Shown piece after piece: positions 20,095-28,663 of a DNA stretch of 28,663 nt. Within the stretch, counting starts at the first letter, position 1. Each line of letters opens with the position of its first letter. A model generated the notes under the pieces. The model was not told where the DNA came from. It saw only the letters and a list, made by a program, of their open reading frames with translations, and did no database searches. This DNA comes from Larix sibirica (Eukaryota > Streptophyta > Pinopsida > Pinales > Pinaceae). Position numbers and translations under genes: made by a program. Location: NCBI GenBank assembly GCA_004151065.3, contig NWUY0304296939.1, forward strand, positions 1-28,663, written 5' to 3'.

Positions 20095-22435
20095 GAACAA
20101 ATGCTCGACCGTTAGGAAGAGAACGAGGCGTAGCCGAAAGGTCAGCGTTAGTGTTAGGCTAATAGAGTAGTCATTGCTAGTTCCATTTGAGTACTTGCCT
20201 CATTACTTGTTCCACCTTCCCATTCGAGTACTTCATGACTTGCTCGATAGAATCGTACCAATAAAAGACATCAAGAAGATTGACTCTTCTATTTTACCTA
20301 GGCATTATTTACATAACTCCATACCCGCTGGTTTAATACTGAGCTTATCATCCGTAGTACCACTTCCCTTCTGACTTCTCACATTGGAAGGCGAAAAAGG
20401 TCACATTGCTTCTAAAGACCTGTCCGTGCTTATAATTCTGGGCTAATAAGGAAGACTAATTCGGGCCATGCTGGAGAGAGTTCGATCCAATCCATGCTAC
20501 CTTCGTTCCCGCTCAGCACCACCCCGTTCCTTTCCCGTTCTTTCGCTACGCTCAGGGATTTCCCCTCCTTTACTCGGGGAAGGGCCAGTACCTAACGGCC
20601 CTACTTATGCCTTATGGATTTTCCTAAATAATCTATAACGAAGGAAGATAAATACTTCGAAGAGCCCCTGCCTAATTAATTTCAAGTGAAGAATCAATTA
20701 ATACTTTTATAGCCGCCTTGAGAGGAAGGAGATCTTATGCCTGCTATTGTCCGTAACCCTTTATAAGTGATGGAATGGATTTAACCACCACTTATACGAA
20801 CTATGTTAGGTAGGGTTACACCCGTCCCCCAAAGGGAACCCTCACGCTAACGCATGAGTGCCCTAAAGGACCCTTACATAGAAAGGTATGACCTTGACTT
20901 AGCAGGTTGTTATGAGCCCAGATGGGCGGAATCCCGGCCTTGTTGGATGATGAAGATAAGGTATCACCGATTTCTCTTTTTAGTAGGGATATTTTTAATA
21001 CAAAGTATACTAATTTATACCAATCATGCCTCTACTTATTTAGATTAATGAGCCAAAGTAAGTTACCCGCCTGAATATATGGTAAATAAATCGTGGTTCT
21101 AAAATCCAGATTTGGAAAACCCCGGAATATGAACGCAGTGAACGGGTGACCCCAATGATGATTTGTTCTCACGGAATAAAGCCCCTCCCTCATAGCTGCG
21201 TCGATCCGCCTCGAATATAGGCAGGAAGTGATCCACTGTGTCACCAGCCCCTCTCCTCCGTGGTGACCTGCTCTGTTCGAAAGCGAGTAACCCCCGCCCA
21301 GCTCAGCATTTAGATTATTGGGTTGAGGGCCTGGTGAGGGTGATCATTAGCGGGACAGAGCGCTTTGCTAGTGAAATAAGAACATACTCTTTTAAAGGTC
21401 ACTGAAACCCCAGATACACTTTGATGAATTAAGACAGCATTATAGGACCTTTAGATGCCTTATTATGTTAGTCCCTCCCTTACCAACCATCCCCCAAATG
21501 TACGGGCGTTAAATACAGACCAGCCTTATTTACACTTTCTAAATTCTTCTGGGTAACAATATTACCTTCTGGGGAGTCTATTTCCTATTGTTCCCGCCGA
21601 GGAGCTTACGATTCAGGAATTAGAACCCACAGGAATAGATAAATCCCTTATTTGAGTTAACCACCTTAAGACGACCTAGACCTGCCTTCTCTCTATAGCA
21701 CTTAATTAATGAATGCTTACTGTGTACTGCTATTATCTTATAAGGACCACCTGATCAACCTACTACTATGATTACTCTACAACATACTCCTACCACCTAC
21801 CACCTTTACTTTATGTTAGATCGCTCAGTTGTGGAATCGTCAGAACTTAACTGCCTTTGGAACTAATGCCTGAAGAGAGAGATCAGAGAGGTTTAGGCAC
21901 TTACTGCTAGCTTTTTATTGACCTGCCTGCCTTCTTTGATTTAGGAACGACAGCCATAACTTCAGAATACGTGCTTGGGCACTTTTCAACTTGACTGACT
22001 ATACTTGGATTTAAGTGCCGCCTACTTTCAATATTTTTTTATCTTGGATGGACAGACAGACCCTTCCCTTTGTGCCACCAGACCCTCATTTAGGTTTTTC
22101 AGGATTCTTCCGCTACGCTCCTTCCCCTCCGTCAATTTGTCCTCCCCAACCCCGACCAACGCTTACCGATGAATCTCAATCCCCCAAACAACCCACCAAT
22201 ATTGCCCGGAACGAGACTATACACCCTAGACCCTCCCCTAATGCATCCTCTCTTCCTTGCCATGCCGTGCCCTTACTTCAAGCTTCTCTGGCTGGCCATC
22301 TCCCCTGTACGATTGGTGGCCGGATCAAGGAATTGATAATGTACGTCAAGGTAGGTGGCTTATAGTGAAGTAAAAAACTACCGAGTGTGGGAACATGATG
22401 ACCTCCTCTTTAGATAAATGCTAGAATGAATCGAG
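20095..22435. other. Non-coding stretch, unassigned short frames
   Basis: CCATT(T/C)GAGTACTT is duplicated at 20183 and 20220, about 37 bases apart. Short frames at 20174-20374, 20854-21048 and 22015-22365 (plus) and 21032-21244 (minus) show no conserved motif. The 116-codon frame at 22015 is Pro/Ser/Thr-rich because the DNA is C-rich there. CGCTACGCTC words (20533, 22111) are typical filler of plant mitochondrial spacers. No RNA gene is found. Confidence 0.45.
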
Positions 22436-23640
22436 TTGCCTATAAAAAAAAGAGAGTTTTCGAATCATATGTCTACGAACCCCTTGCTCTCCCTTTGGTC
22501 AAGCAAGTCTTCCGTCAAACCCAATATTTTCTTATTAAAATACACGGGTGGCGAAGGAGCGGAGCCGTCCTTCCCTTTGGTCAGGCTTTTGGGATTGATC
22601 GGACCAACCCGACTCTAGGTGCCTTAATACGGAGCCCGGAATAAGAAATGAGTGAACAGGCCAATCCACTTACTTATAGGTCCCACGATACAGCCCCTTC
22701 ATTTAGGGAGGGCCAGGCAACTTGAGCCTAAGGATTAACTTTACAGCTACAACTTGTGCGTTGAGGAATTTATTTTAGCACCTCCTTATTTGGCTTCTTT
22801 ATGAATCACCCTTGAGTTACGCTCTTCTAACGAAGCCTTTTATGGATGGATGTTTGTGCAATTATTTTATTACCAACAACCTTGCCCTCCCTTCGGTCAA
22901 GCAAGCTTTTCCTTTTAATCGCCCTTATTCACTTACTTACGAAACTTAGTCATTGGACGCGCTTCCAAACCCCACTTGCTTGAGGAATATTAGCGAGTAG
23001 GCACTATTGCTATTGTTCTGGCCGGGCTTCGCTTTGCTCCTTCTTTTTTCTCTTCTTTAGGACACACCTTTATGCCGTAGATGACTGATTCTTCTTAGTC
23101 GCTTTATTTAATAAAACTACTCCTTCCCACAAACCTATCAGGGTTACAGTGCAGTGCTTCCTGAATAAAACAAATATGAAGATGTTCCGTAGCCTATAAA
23201 GGAGGAATAAAATGTTAAGAGGTTATATACGTAATAATACCGCCCCATTCTTCAAAAGTGTGGGAACTCAAAATTAAGTGACCACGCCACCTTTTAGCTC
23301 TTAATTTCCCCCCTTTTACTTGGAAAATGAGCTAAAATCCCGGGGTTTCATAAATTAACCATTTTTTGGTAGGATTTATTAGGGGAAATTAGCAAATGCC
23401 CGAAATTACCGGGAAAATAAGAATTGATCAAATTTGAACGTCCGACGGAAGGAGGGCTCGACCATAAGGGAGAGGGGATCTATTTAGGGAAATTGGAAAA
23501 TGAGCCTCACCTTTCCGAAGTCAGGCGAGCGACTTCGTTCAAAAAAACCCGAGTTTTCATCAATCAACCCTTGCCCTCCCTTTGGTCAAGCAAGCCTTTC
23601 CTTGCCCTCCCTTTGGTCAAGCAAGCCTTTCCTATTTTTG
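22436..23640 (+). repeat. 31 bp dispersed and tandem element (CCTTGCCCTCCCTTTGGTC type)
   Basis: A 31-base unit beginning CCTTGCCCTCCCTTTGGTC and continuing AAGCAAGCCTTT occurs as a perfect tandem pair at 23569-23599 and 23600-23630. Diverged single copies lie at 22482-22511 and 22880-22910 and a partial one at 22569-22590. The sequence before the copies at 22482 and 23569 is also similar (GAGTTTTC...AAYC), so a larger unit was copied. Translated frames across the units (for example 23424-23696 and 22426-22644, sharing LPSLWSSK or LALPLVKQ text) get their apparent similarity from this repeat, not from protein homology. Confidence 0.8.
23456..23475 (+). repeat. 20 bp dispersed word, identical inverted copy at 26007-26026
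   Basis: GCTCGACCATAAGGGAGAGG is present here. The reverse complement is exact at 26007-26026, and an 18/20 copy lies at 2312-2331. An exact 20-mer in two places over 2.5 kb is far above chance and marks a small dispersed repeat. Confidence 0.8.
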
Positions 23641-24300
23641 CAAGATTTATTTCAATTTTATTATCTATTCTAACCCAATCGATGGTAAAATGCTAACATG
23701 AGTTTAGAAGGGCTCCAGGAGATAAATAGCAACGGCCTGCCGCTCTTTCTGGCCAATCATACCTTGCCACGTTAGCTTTCTTGAATTTCAAATTGAATAT
23801 GAGCTCCAAAATAAGATTGACAGTCCCGAATGGAAGCTTTAATATTCACGTAAGGCAAAATGAATTGGCATTGAAAGCACCTGTGTAGTTATTTAAACTA
23901 CCCATCTTCCAGAAGAGGCCTCCCCACTTGCCCTTTTGACAATAGCACGTATCTTTTTATTGTTTCTTCTTGGCTTTGAACCGATGTCTTCTTTTAGGTT
24001 TTGGAAAACAATGGAGCATTCTCGCATTTATTCTTTTATGTTGTTGAGCCGATCACAATCTTATTTACAATCCACTCTTAGGTGTTTATTAGCCCATTGG
24101 TGGATAACATCATATATAATGAATGAACCTCTTTGAAACCTACTGAAACTAGGCCTCATACCCTTGTACGCATCCTCGGGAAACTCCTTGGGAACAGGCT
24201 TACTGCCTTCCTTGGTACCTTATACCTTTTTAGACCTTACAATCAGCCTTACTGCCTCCTTGTTGAGAACTTACTTTCTATTCCCCCTTTGTAAAACTAT
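23641..24300. other. Non-coding stretch, nothing firm
   Basis: The text at 24049-24084 (CCGATCACAATCTTATTTAC) resembles that at 7009-7040. The frames 23936-24136 and 24164-24436 have no conserved motif. Otherwise nothing is recognised. Confidence 0.4.
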
Positions 24301-24560
24301 AATGCCTCAGACCTCAGCCTTTGAACTAGCCCTTGGAACCTATGCTTCAGACGCCTTGGGACCGCATAAACCTATTACTCTTTGGTGCTGGGACTTAGAA
24401 ACAACCTATGCATCAGATTTTTTCGCCTTGGAATGAAAATAAGCCTTTTGAACCGAGGACATTGAACTCCGGGAACTTACTTAAACTATGCCTTACTTTG
24501 TTTACTCGTCCATAAATAGCCTTTGGAACATATGCATCAGAACTACGCCCTACAGTCTCT
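24301..24560. repeat. CCTTGGAACCTATGCATCAGA diverged repeats
   Basis: CCTTGGAACCTATGCTTCAG at 24331, AACCTATGCATCAGA at 24403 and CCTTTGGAACATATGCATCA at 24520 are related units at uneven spacing of about 70 and 115 bases. Each is followed or preceded by GCCTTGG- or CTACGCC-like text. They are local duplications within a non-coding stretch. Confidence 0.55.
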
Positions 24561-24743
24561 AACCTCAGCCTTGGCAACACAATGACAGCCTATGAATAAT
24601 TTTACTAGCAATCTTACCCTTTCAATACAACTTATTACAGCCGCAGTTCGCCATCCGCTTTTCGTTCGTGGAAGTTCGCCAGAGTTTTGTGATTCTGTAA
24701 GGATGGGATCCAGAGGTATTTTACACACATTCAGTCCGAGTAC

Positions 24744-24845
24744 GCTTACTGTCCGGATGTTTTCCGCTTTTCTGTTGTATGCTTACTGTCCGGATGTTTT
24801 CCGCTTTTCTGTTGTATGCTTACTGTTCTTATGTTTTCCGCTTTT
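24744..24845 (+). repeat. 37 bp tandem repeat, 2.8 copies
   Basis: The unit starts GCTTACTGTCCGGATGTTTT and continues CCGCTTTTCTGTTGTAT. Copies 24744-24780 and 24781-24817 are identical. The third, 24818-24845, is partial with three changes in the middle. The perfect first pair suggests a recent duplication, in contrast with the old arrays elsewhere in the window. It lies inside a 112-codon frame (24592-24930), but a 37-base period is not a multiple of three and so breaks any repeated protein reading. Confidence 0.92.
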
Positions 24846-25168
24846 ATACATCTTATGTACGCTTTATAAGTTCACCGTAGCAAGTCAGTCCGCCTTTCTG
24901 CCAGCCCCAACAGCACTGAACGGGAGTTGATACCGGACTAGGTTATGCAAAACTTTATTTCTACATGCCGAACCTACCTAGATCGGATGGACAACAGATT
25001 TGAGGAACATTAACACAAGCCGGGAATACTACACTACGCTTCACCCCTGGTGAGGAGTAAAAGGGGTTAGCTCGTCTTCGGTTACCTTTGATTCGGGTTA
25101 CCTTTGAGGATAAACCTTACCCTATTTCTTTTAATTGGTACGACAAAAAGGACGATGGTCACTTGCTT
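24846..25168. other. Non-coding stretch with GGTTACCTTTGA duplicate
   Basis: GGTTACCTTTGA is present at 25080-25091 and again at 25096-25107, a 16-base tandem. No gene or RNA is seen. Confidence 0.55.
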
Positions 25169-25620
25169 TTACCTACTTACTACCGATACTGCCCGCCCTC
25201 GGATTAGGAACGAAGGAGCACCGGTTTGGGAATGAATGAGCGCTACCGACAAAGAAAAAGCCTGTTGAAGAAAGAGTACTAAAAGAGGAAGGAGTTCATA
25301 ATAGCCCTTAAGATAGCCAGAAAGAGCCCGGTAGACAAAGGAGCCATAGAGCCTGTAGATTGATGATCCTTTAAAATGAAATGAAAGAGTCCTTTTTAAG
25401 GAGCACCGGTTACAGAGAAAGAGGAGCTTGTTTACCCCGTCGAAAGGAAATAAGATTACGGGAAGGGGGAAAAAAGGGCCTGGTGATTGAGCGCTACCAA
25501 AACCTTACTTATGCTACTGCCTACTGACACTGCCCGCATCACGCCCCCAGATTAGAAACGAAGAGGAGCACCGGTTACAGATAAGCACCGGTTACAGAGA
25601 AAGAAGAGAAGCCTGGTTCA
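25169..25620. repeat. Diverged direct duplication with GCACCGGTT words
   Basis: The text ACTGCCCGC...GGATTAG-AACGAAG-GGAGCACCGGTT at about 25189-25225 recurs at about 25530-25576, and GAGCGCTACC occurs at 25238 and 25489. This indicates a duplicated unit of roughly 300 bases with indels. GAGCACCGGTTACAGAGAAAG also occurs at 25401, and a tandem GCACCGGTTACAGA pair lies at 25567-25600. No gene is seen. Confidence 0.65.
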
Positions 25621-26006
25621 TTTTGTTCTGGTTCATATTGCCTTGGTTGTTCAGATATACAACTTGTTTTTACATATTGAGACTCCCCTGCTAGTTTTTA
25701 TTGAGCCGCCCGCATAAAGAAAGAAGCCCCCATCAATGGAATACCCAATAATATAATAAAAATGCCCCCTTAAAATACCTTAACCAAGAGAGCTACCCCT
25801 TCACGGCATACCCGAAATAATAATAATAATAATGCCCTTACCCCAGAGAAGATATTGGGATTTGAGATTATCATATATAATGCGCGAGTTTACCTATACC
25901 TTAAGAGACCTTAGTCCAGTTTTTCCGCTTATAGATACTGAAGCAACACCGTTTGGGGCAGGACCAGAGTTCGGGTGGAACTGATTCTTTCAAATCTTAT
26001 AATTAG
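25621..26006. repeat. 67-base-spaced duplicate with an AAT microsatellite
   Basis: ATACCC(AAT)n-type text at 25741-25773 is repeated at 25808-25840, where the AAT run has grown to about six units (25815-25833). In both, the run is followed by GCCC(C)CTTA. A TATCATATATAATGCG word near 25868 resembles 24113 and 8155. Confidence 0.65.
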
Positions 26007-26360
26007 CCTCTCCCTTATGGTCGAGCGTGCTTACGCAACCCATTTTTTATAAAGAAAATTTCATTTTTAGCGGGTCAAACAGGAATCATCGGGCCATCCA
26101 ACTGGATTTTATTCCCTATAAAATGTACCCTTTAAAAGCGTTTATCTCTTTTGTCCCGGTGTGGCATGACGGATAGCCCGGTCTCTGGGCGGCTCGCTTT
26201 CGCTCAATACTCATCCCGCCTAGTAGACCTGCCTTGTACTTCCCTACAGAAGCGTTAGGACATCACTTCATATGCAAAGAAATCACTTCATACCTCTCCT
26301 CGCTAAGCTGCTGCCTCCTACTAAACCTGTCCTCGCTAAGCCTTTCCCTCACTAACCTGA
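26007..26360. other. Non-coding stretch with minor duplications
   Basis: It includes the inverted copy of the 20-mer (26007-26026), ATCACTTCATA at about 26262 and 26280, and CCTCGCTAAGC at about 26298 and 26330. There is no open frame of interest. Confidence 0.5.
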
Positions 26361-26520
26361 CTGAATGCATACAGAACAGGGAACTTCTCTATTAACCATA
26401 AACTCCTCACTGAATGCGTACGGAACAGGGAACTTCTCTTTTAACAATTCACCCACATCTGTGAACCATCCACCCACATTTCCATAGAAAGGGAACAGGG
26501 AACTCATCTGTTGTGAACCG
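26361..26520. repeat. 49-base-spaced tandem units (GAACAGGGAACT)
   Basis: A 36-base unit, CTGAATGC(A/G)TAC(A/G)GAACAGGGAACTTCTCT(A/T)TTAAC, lies at 26361-26396 and 26410-26445 with only three differences. A third, partial GGGAACAGGGAACT(C)ATCTG is at 26491. A (A/C)CACCCACAT word is also doubled near 26449 and 26470. The minus-strand frame 26352-26567 repeats the text twice (VPYAFSEEFMVNREVP then VPCSVCIQS) because of this. Confidence 0.75.
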
Positions 26521-26639
26521 CACTCCTCCTCCCTCTTATCTGTTATGTGCATATGCATCCTCATCACATCTCACCGACTGCTAAGGGAAACTGGGGAACT
26601 CACCGAAAAGCTATTAGAAACTTAACCCCGATAAATTGA

Positions 26640-27700
26640 CCTGAACCCAGAGCTGTCTTATCCCCGAAAGGCTGTATCACGAAGCTGTATTATCCCGAAG
26701 CTGTGTTATCTATCACGAATGACGTATATCTGACTGATCATGAATCACTACAAATAAGAAAATATGCGCATAGTAACAACACTCATATGAATAAGGCTTA
26801 AGGTAAGGTAACCACCTCTAACAATAAGGCCCTTCATAGGCAGATACAACTGACTTATAAGGCCCTTCCTAGGCCGATGCAACTTATAAGGTCCTTCGTA
26901 GCCAACCAAGTGCAACTGATCCTTCTTCTTACCTTACGCTATGAATGTTTACCTTGAAGAAAAGCGGTTGAAGGAAAGTTATTAGTGAAAAACTAGTATG
27001 TATGTCCCGACCTGGTCTTGCCCGACCTGACCTCACTCTCCACCAAGCTTCCTTTTGAATACGCTTCAAGAGCATCAATGCCTATCCTGGTACGCCACTC
27101 TTTGGTAAATAAGAAAGTATGTCAGCGGTAGTAATGGTCCTCAACCTACCCGTCGTTTACCTGATCCGAAGCTTTATCACGAAGCTGTCTTACTTATAAT
27201 GAAGCTTATTATGAATCTGTCTGATCACGAACATCTATCTAACTGCTGATCACGAACAACTACCGCCGATATATGCAATAATAAAGAATATATGTATGTA
27301 GCACTGGTGCTCATATTACGGTGAAGGGTAGATGCAACTTATGAAGGAAGGTAGGTAGGCGCTGCAATAGGTCCTTATGACCTCAGGTGACTACAATGAC
27401 GACGATGAACTAGGGTTACCTAAAAATATAGCCCTTCATAGGCATAGGCAGGTAAAATCATAAGCAGGTCAAATGGGTTATTACCTTACACTTACGGTGA
27501 GGGGTAAGTGCGGTCTTTATGCATCTTTTTAAGTGTCTAGGGCATGTGAATTCTAAAACATATAAATAGCTTCTTGAAGAAAGCTTTATGTTACACTACA
27601 TCAAACTTAGGTGCACCTAGGCCGATCTTTTGAATACTCCTTGGTGCTTTAATGCTAGTATCCACCCTGGTCCAAACACCTCCTCCTTTAGTCACCACAC
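26640..27700. repeat. Diverged duplication of about 0.5 kb with internal 30 bp units
   Basis: Landmarks recur in the same order: CGAAGCTGTATTATCCCGAAGCTG-like text at about 26665 and 27165; CTGATCA(T/C)GAA at about 26730 and 27220; AAGGCCCTTCATAGGCAGAT-like text at about 26826 and 27430; and CTTTTGAATAC followed by AATGC(C/T)-ATCC(A)CCTGGT text at 27051 and 27627. The first unit (about 26640-27140) and second (about 27165-27700) are similar only in patches, so the event is old. Within the first, ATAAGG(C/T)CCTTC-TAGGC units start at 26824, 26857 and 26886. Confidence 0.6.
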
Positions 27701-28546
27701 TGATGGTGGGTCTTCCACCTCCACCATTCCACTTAGGTTCAAAGTTTACTAAGTTACCAGTCCTCTACGTTGCATGGGCTTCCCAATTTTTAGTCAAATT
27801 AGAGAAATCCTCAGTGGCATTACTAGTGGTTCGATAAATGGTGGAAGTTCTATGATTGGTGGAAAGGAAATGATTTTGAGAAGTGAGGTGTATGATGTGA
27901 TGTCCCTTTCAAAAGGGTTGGTTCTTTTAAGGCTCCTGTGGACTGGCTAGAGGTTTATTGGCTAGAATTGATCAATCCCCCTTACTCATAAATCGACGCT
28001 TAAATAATAATTTGTTCCAATCCCCTTCCTTTAATTAATATACGGGTGATATAGGGTAGGCAGTGGTATCATGCCCAATTACCCAAATATACAGGGTAGT
28101 TATAGTTCCATCTCCTCTACAGCACCCGCGATTTCATTAGTTGCTTTGCTTCAGATCAAGGAGTAAACGATCATTCCCCTTATATAATAGTAGGGCGATT
28201 TCTTAATGAGAGAAGGTAATTCGCCGCAGAAAGCAATCTTATTCCCTAAACCAAATGGATGGCCGACTCGGTTTCCCTATCGTTGCGCCCGTATATTAAT
28301 TAAGGATAAACACCTAGAACCCCGCCAGGCCTAGCTATAAAGGGGTGGTCTTTGGGGGGATCACTAGCAGCGGTTGGGCTTAAATAAAAAGAACTTGCGA
28401 TCAATTAAATAAATCCGGTCTTCCAATCTTAATATCCATGTCTACCATATAAGATTCTCGGGTTAAGCTCTATATAAAGAAGTAAGCAACTGGAGAATCT
28501 CCTGCTAGCTATACACCTGGAACTAAATATAAATATGCACCTACTA
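27701..28546. other. Non-coding stretch, one Gly/Ser-rich open frame of unknown origin
   Basis: Between 27753 and 27947 one plus-strand frame stays open for 65 triplets and reads Gly/Ser/Ile-rich (for example SQIREILSGITSGSINGG). A stop at 27750 closes it on the left. I do not recognise it. The alternative frame 27652-27837 is Pro/Leu-rich and also unassigned. From 27960 to 28500 I see no gene, RNA or array. Confidence 0.4.
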
Positions 28547-28663
28547 GCTAGTTCTTCAACTGATGGATCAACTCAAACTGGTGCTGGAGGATATGCTGGT
28601 GCTGCTAGTGGTGCTGGGTAAACTACTGCGGGTGCTGCTTCAACTACTGAATACACTGCTGAC
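28547..28663 (+). repeat. Triplet-rhythm low-complexity tract (copy 3, cut by window end)
   Basis: From 28547 the plus strand reads GCT AGT TCT TCA ACT GAT GGA TCA ACT and goes on as GGT GCT GGA GGA TAT GCT GGT GCT GCT, with one TAA, giving text such as TGAGGYAGAASGAG. It shares the TCTTCAACTG and GGTGCTG words with 10922-11758 (minus strand) and 9697-9960. The tract runs off the edge of the window, so its full length is unknown. Confidence 0.6.

Noticed and set aside
20478-20500. GAGTTCGATCC as a tRNA B box
   Set aside because: The stem bases around the loop do not pair, and no A box lies upstream.
24592-24930. 112-codon plus frame over the 37 bp tandem
   Set aside because: The repeat length changes reading frame each unit, so the frame is open by chance.
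25815-25833. AAT run as a regulatory site
   Set aside because: It is an ordinary microsatellite inside a duplicated spacer segment with no gene near it.
26352-26567. 71-codon frame with an internal protein repeat
   Set aside because: The repeat is explained by the 36-base DNA unit at 26361-26445. The 49-base spacing is not a multiple of three.

Overview
The window looks like gene-free DNA from a plant organelle, most probably intergenic DNA of a large, repeat-rich plant mitochondrial genome. A gymnosperm is a reasonable guess, but it is only a guess. I found no intact mitochondrial gene (nad, cox, cob, atp, rps/rpl, ccm, matR), no rRNA, no convincing tRNA, and no group II intron domain V. 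The open reading frames are short, scattered over both strands, and mostly explained by base composition or repeats. The reasons for the organelle guess are the moderate base composition, the many tiny dispersed repeats, the 20-70 bp direct and inverted repeats in all stages of decay, and pieces of reverse transcriptase that look imported from a nuclear genome. A NUMT-rich nuclear segment cannot be excluded from sequence alone.

Layout. 1-9.2 kb: non-coding DNA with several families of diverged short repeats (GTCTG-type repeat at about 100 bp spacing in 0.6-1.25 kb, a 20 bp tandem at 3.1 kb, an inverted repeat at 5.28/5.8 kb, repeat families at 6.4-7.8 kb), one protein-like small frame on the minus strand (2583-2837), a hairpin at 8148-8175 and a GC-rich block at 8.8-9.1 kb. 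9.2-11.8 kb: AT-rich DNA, a decayed satellite-like array (10.48-10.85 kb) and two blocks with a striking three-base rhythm (9.70-9.96 kb plus strand; 10.92-11.76 kb minus strand). 11.8-16.4 kb: more non-coding DNA with diverged repeats, including a long family at 13.8-15.6 kb.

16.45-19.27 kb: an AT-richer island carrying two broken Ty3/gypsy-type reverse transcriptase fragments in opposite orientations (minus strand 16475-16980, plus strand 18700-19160). Both have internal stops and neither has the catalytic YxDD box, so neither is functional. They are the only sequences here with a clear protein family assignment. 19.3-28.66 kb: again non-coding, with well-defined small repeats: a 31 bp dispersed/tandem element (22.5, 22.9, 23.57 kb), a 37 bp tandem (24744-24845), a duplicated block at 25.17-25.6 kb, tandem units at 26.36-26.5 kb, and a diverged duplication of about 0.5 kb at 26.64-27.7 kb. 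The last 117 bases reopen the same three-base-rhythm family seen at 9.7 and 11 kb.

No genes here act together as a pathway. The most unusual signal is the frame-preserving triplet-rhythm family. The rest records how such DNA grows by local duplication and by capture of nuclear transposon fragments.
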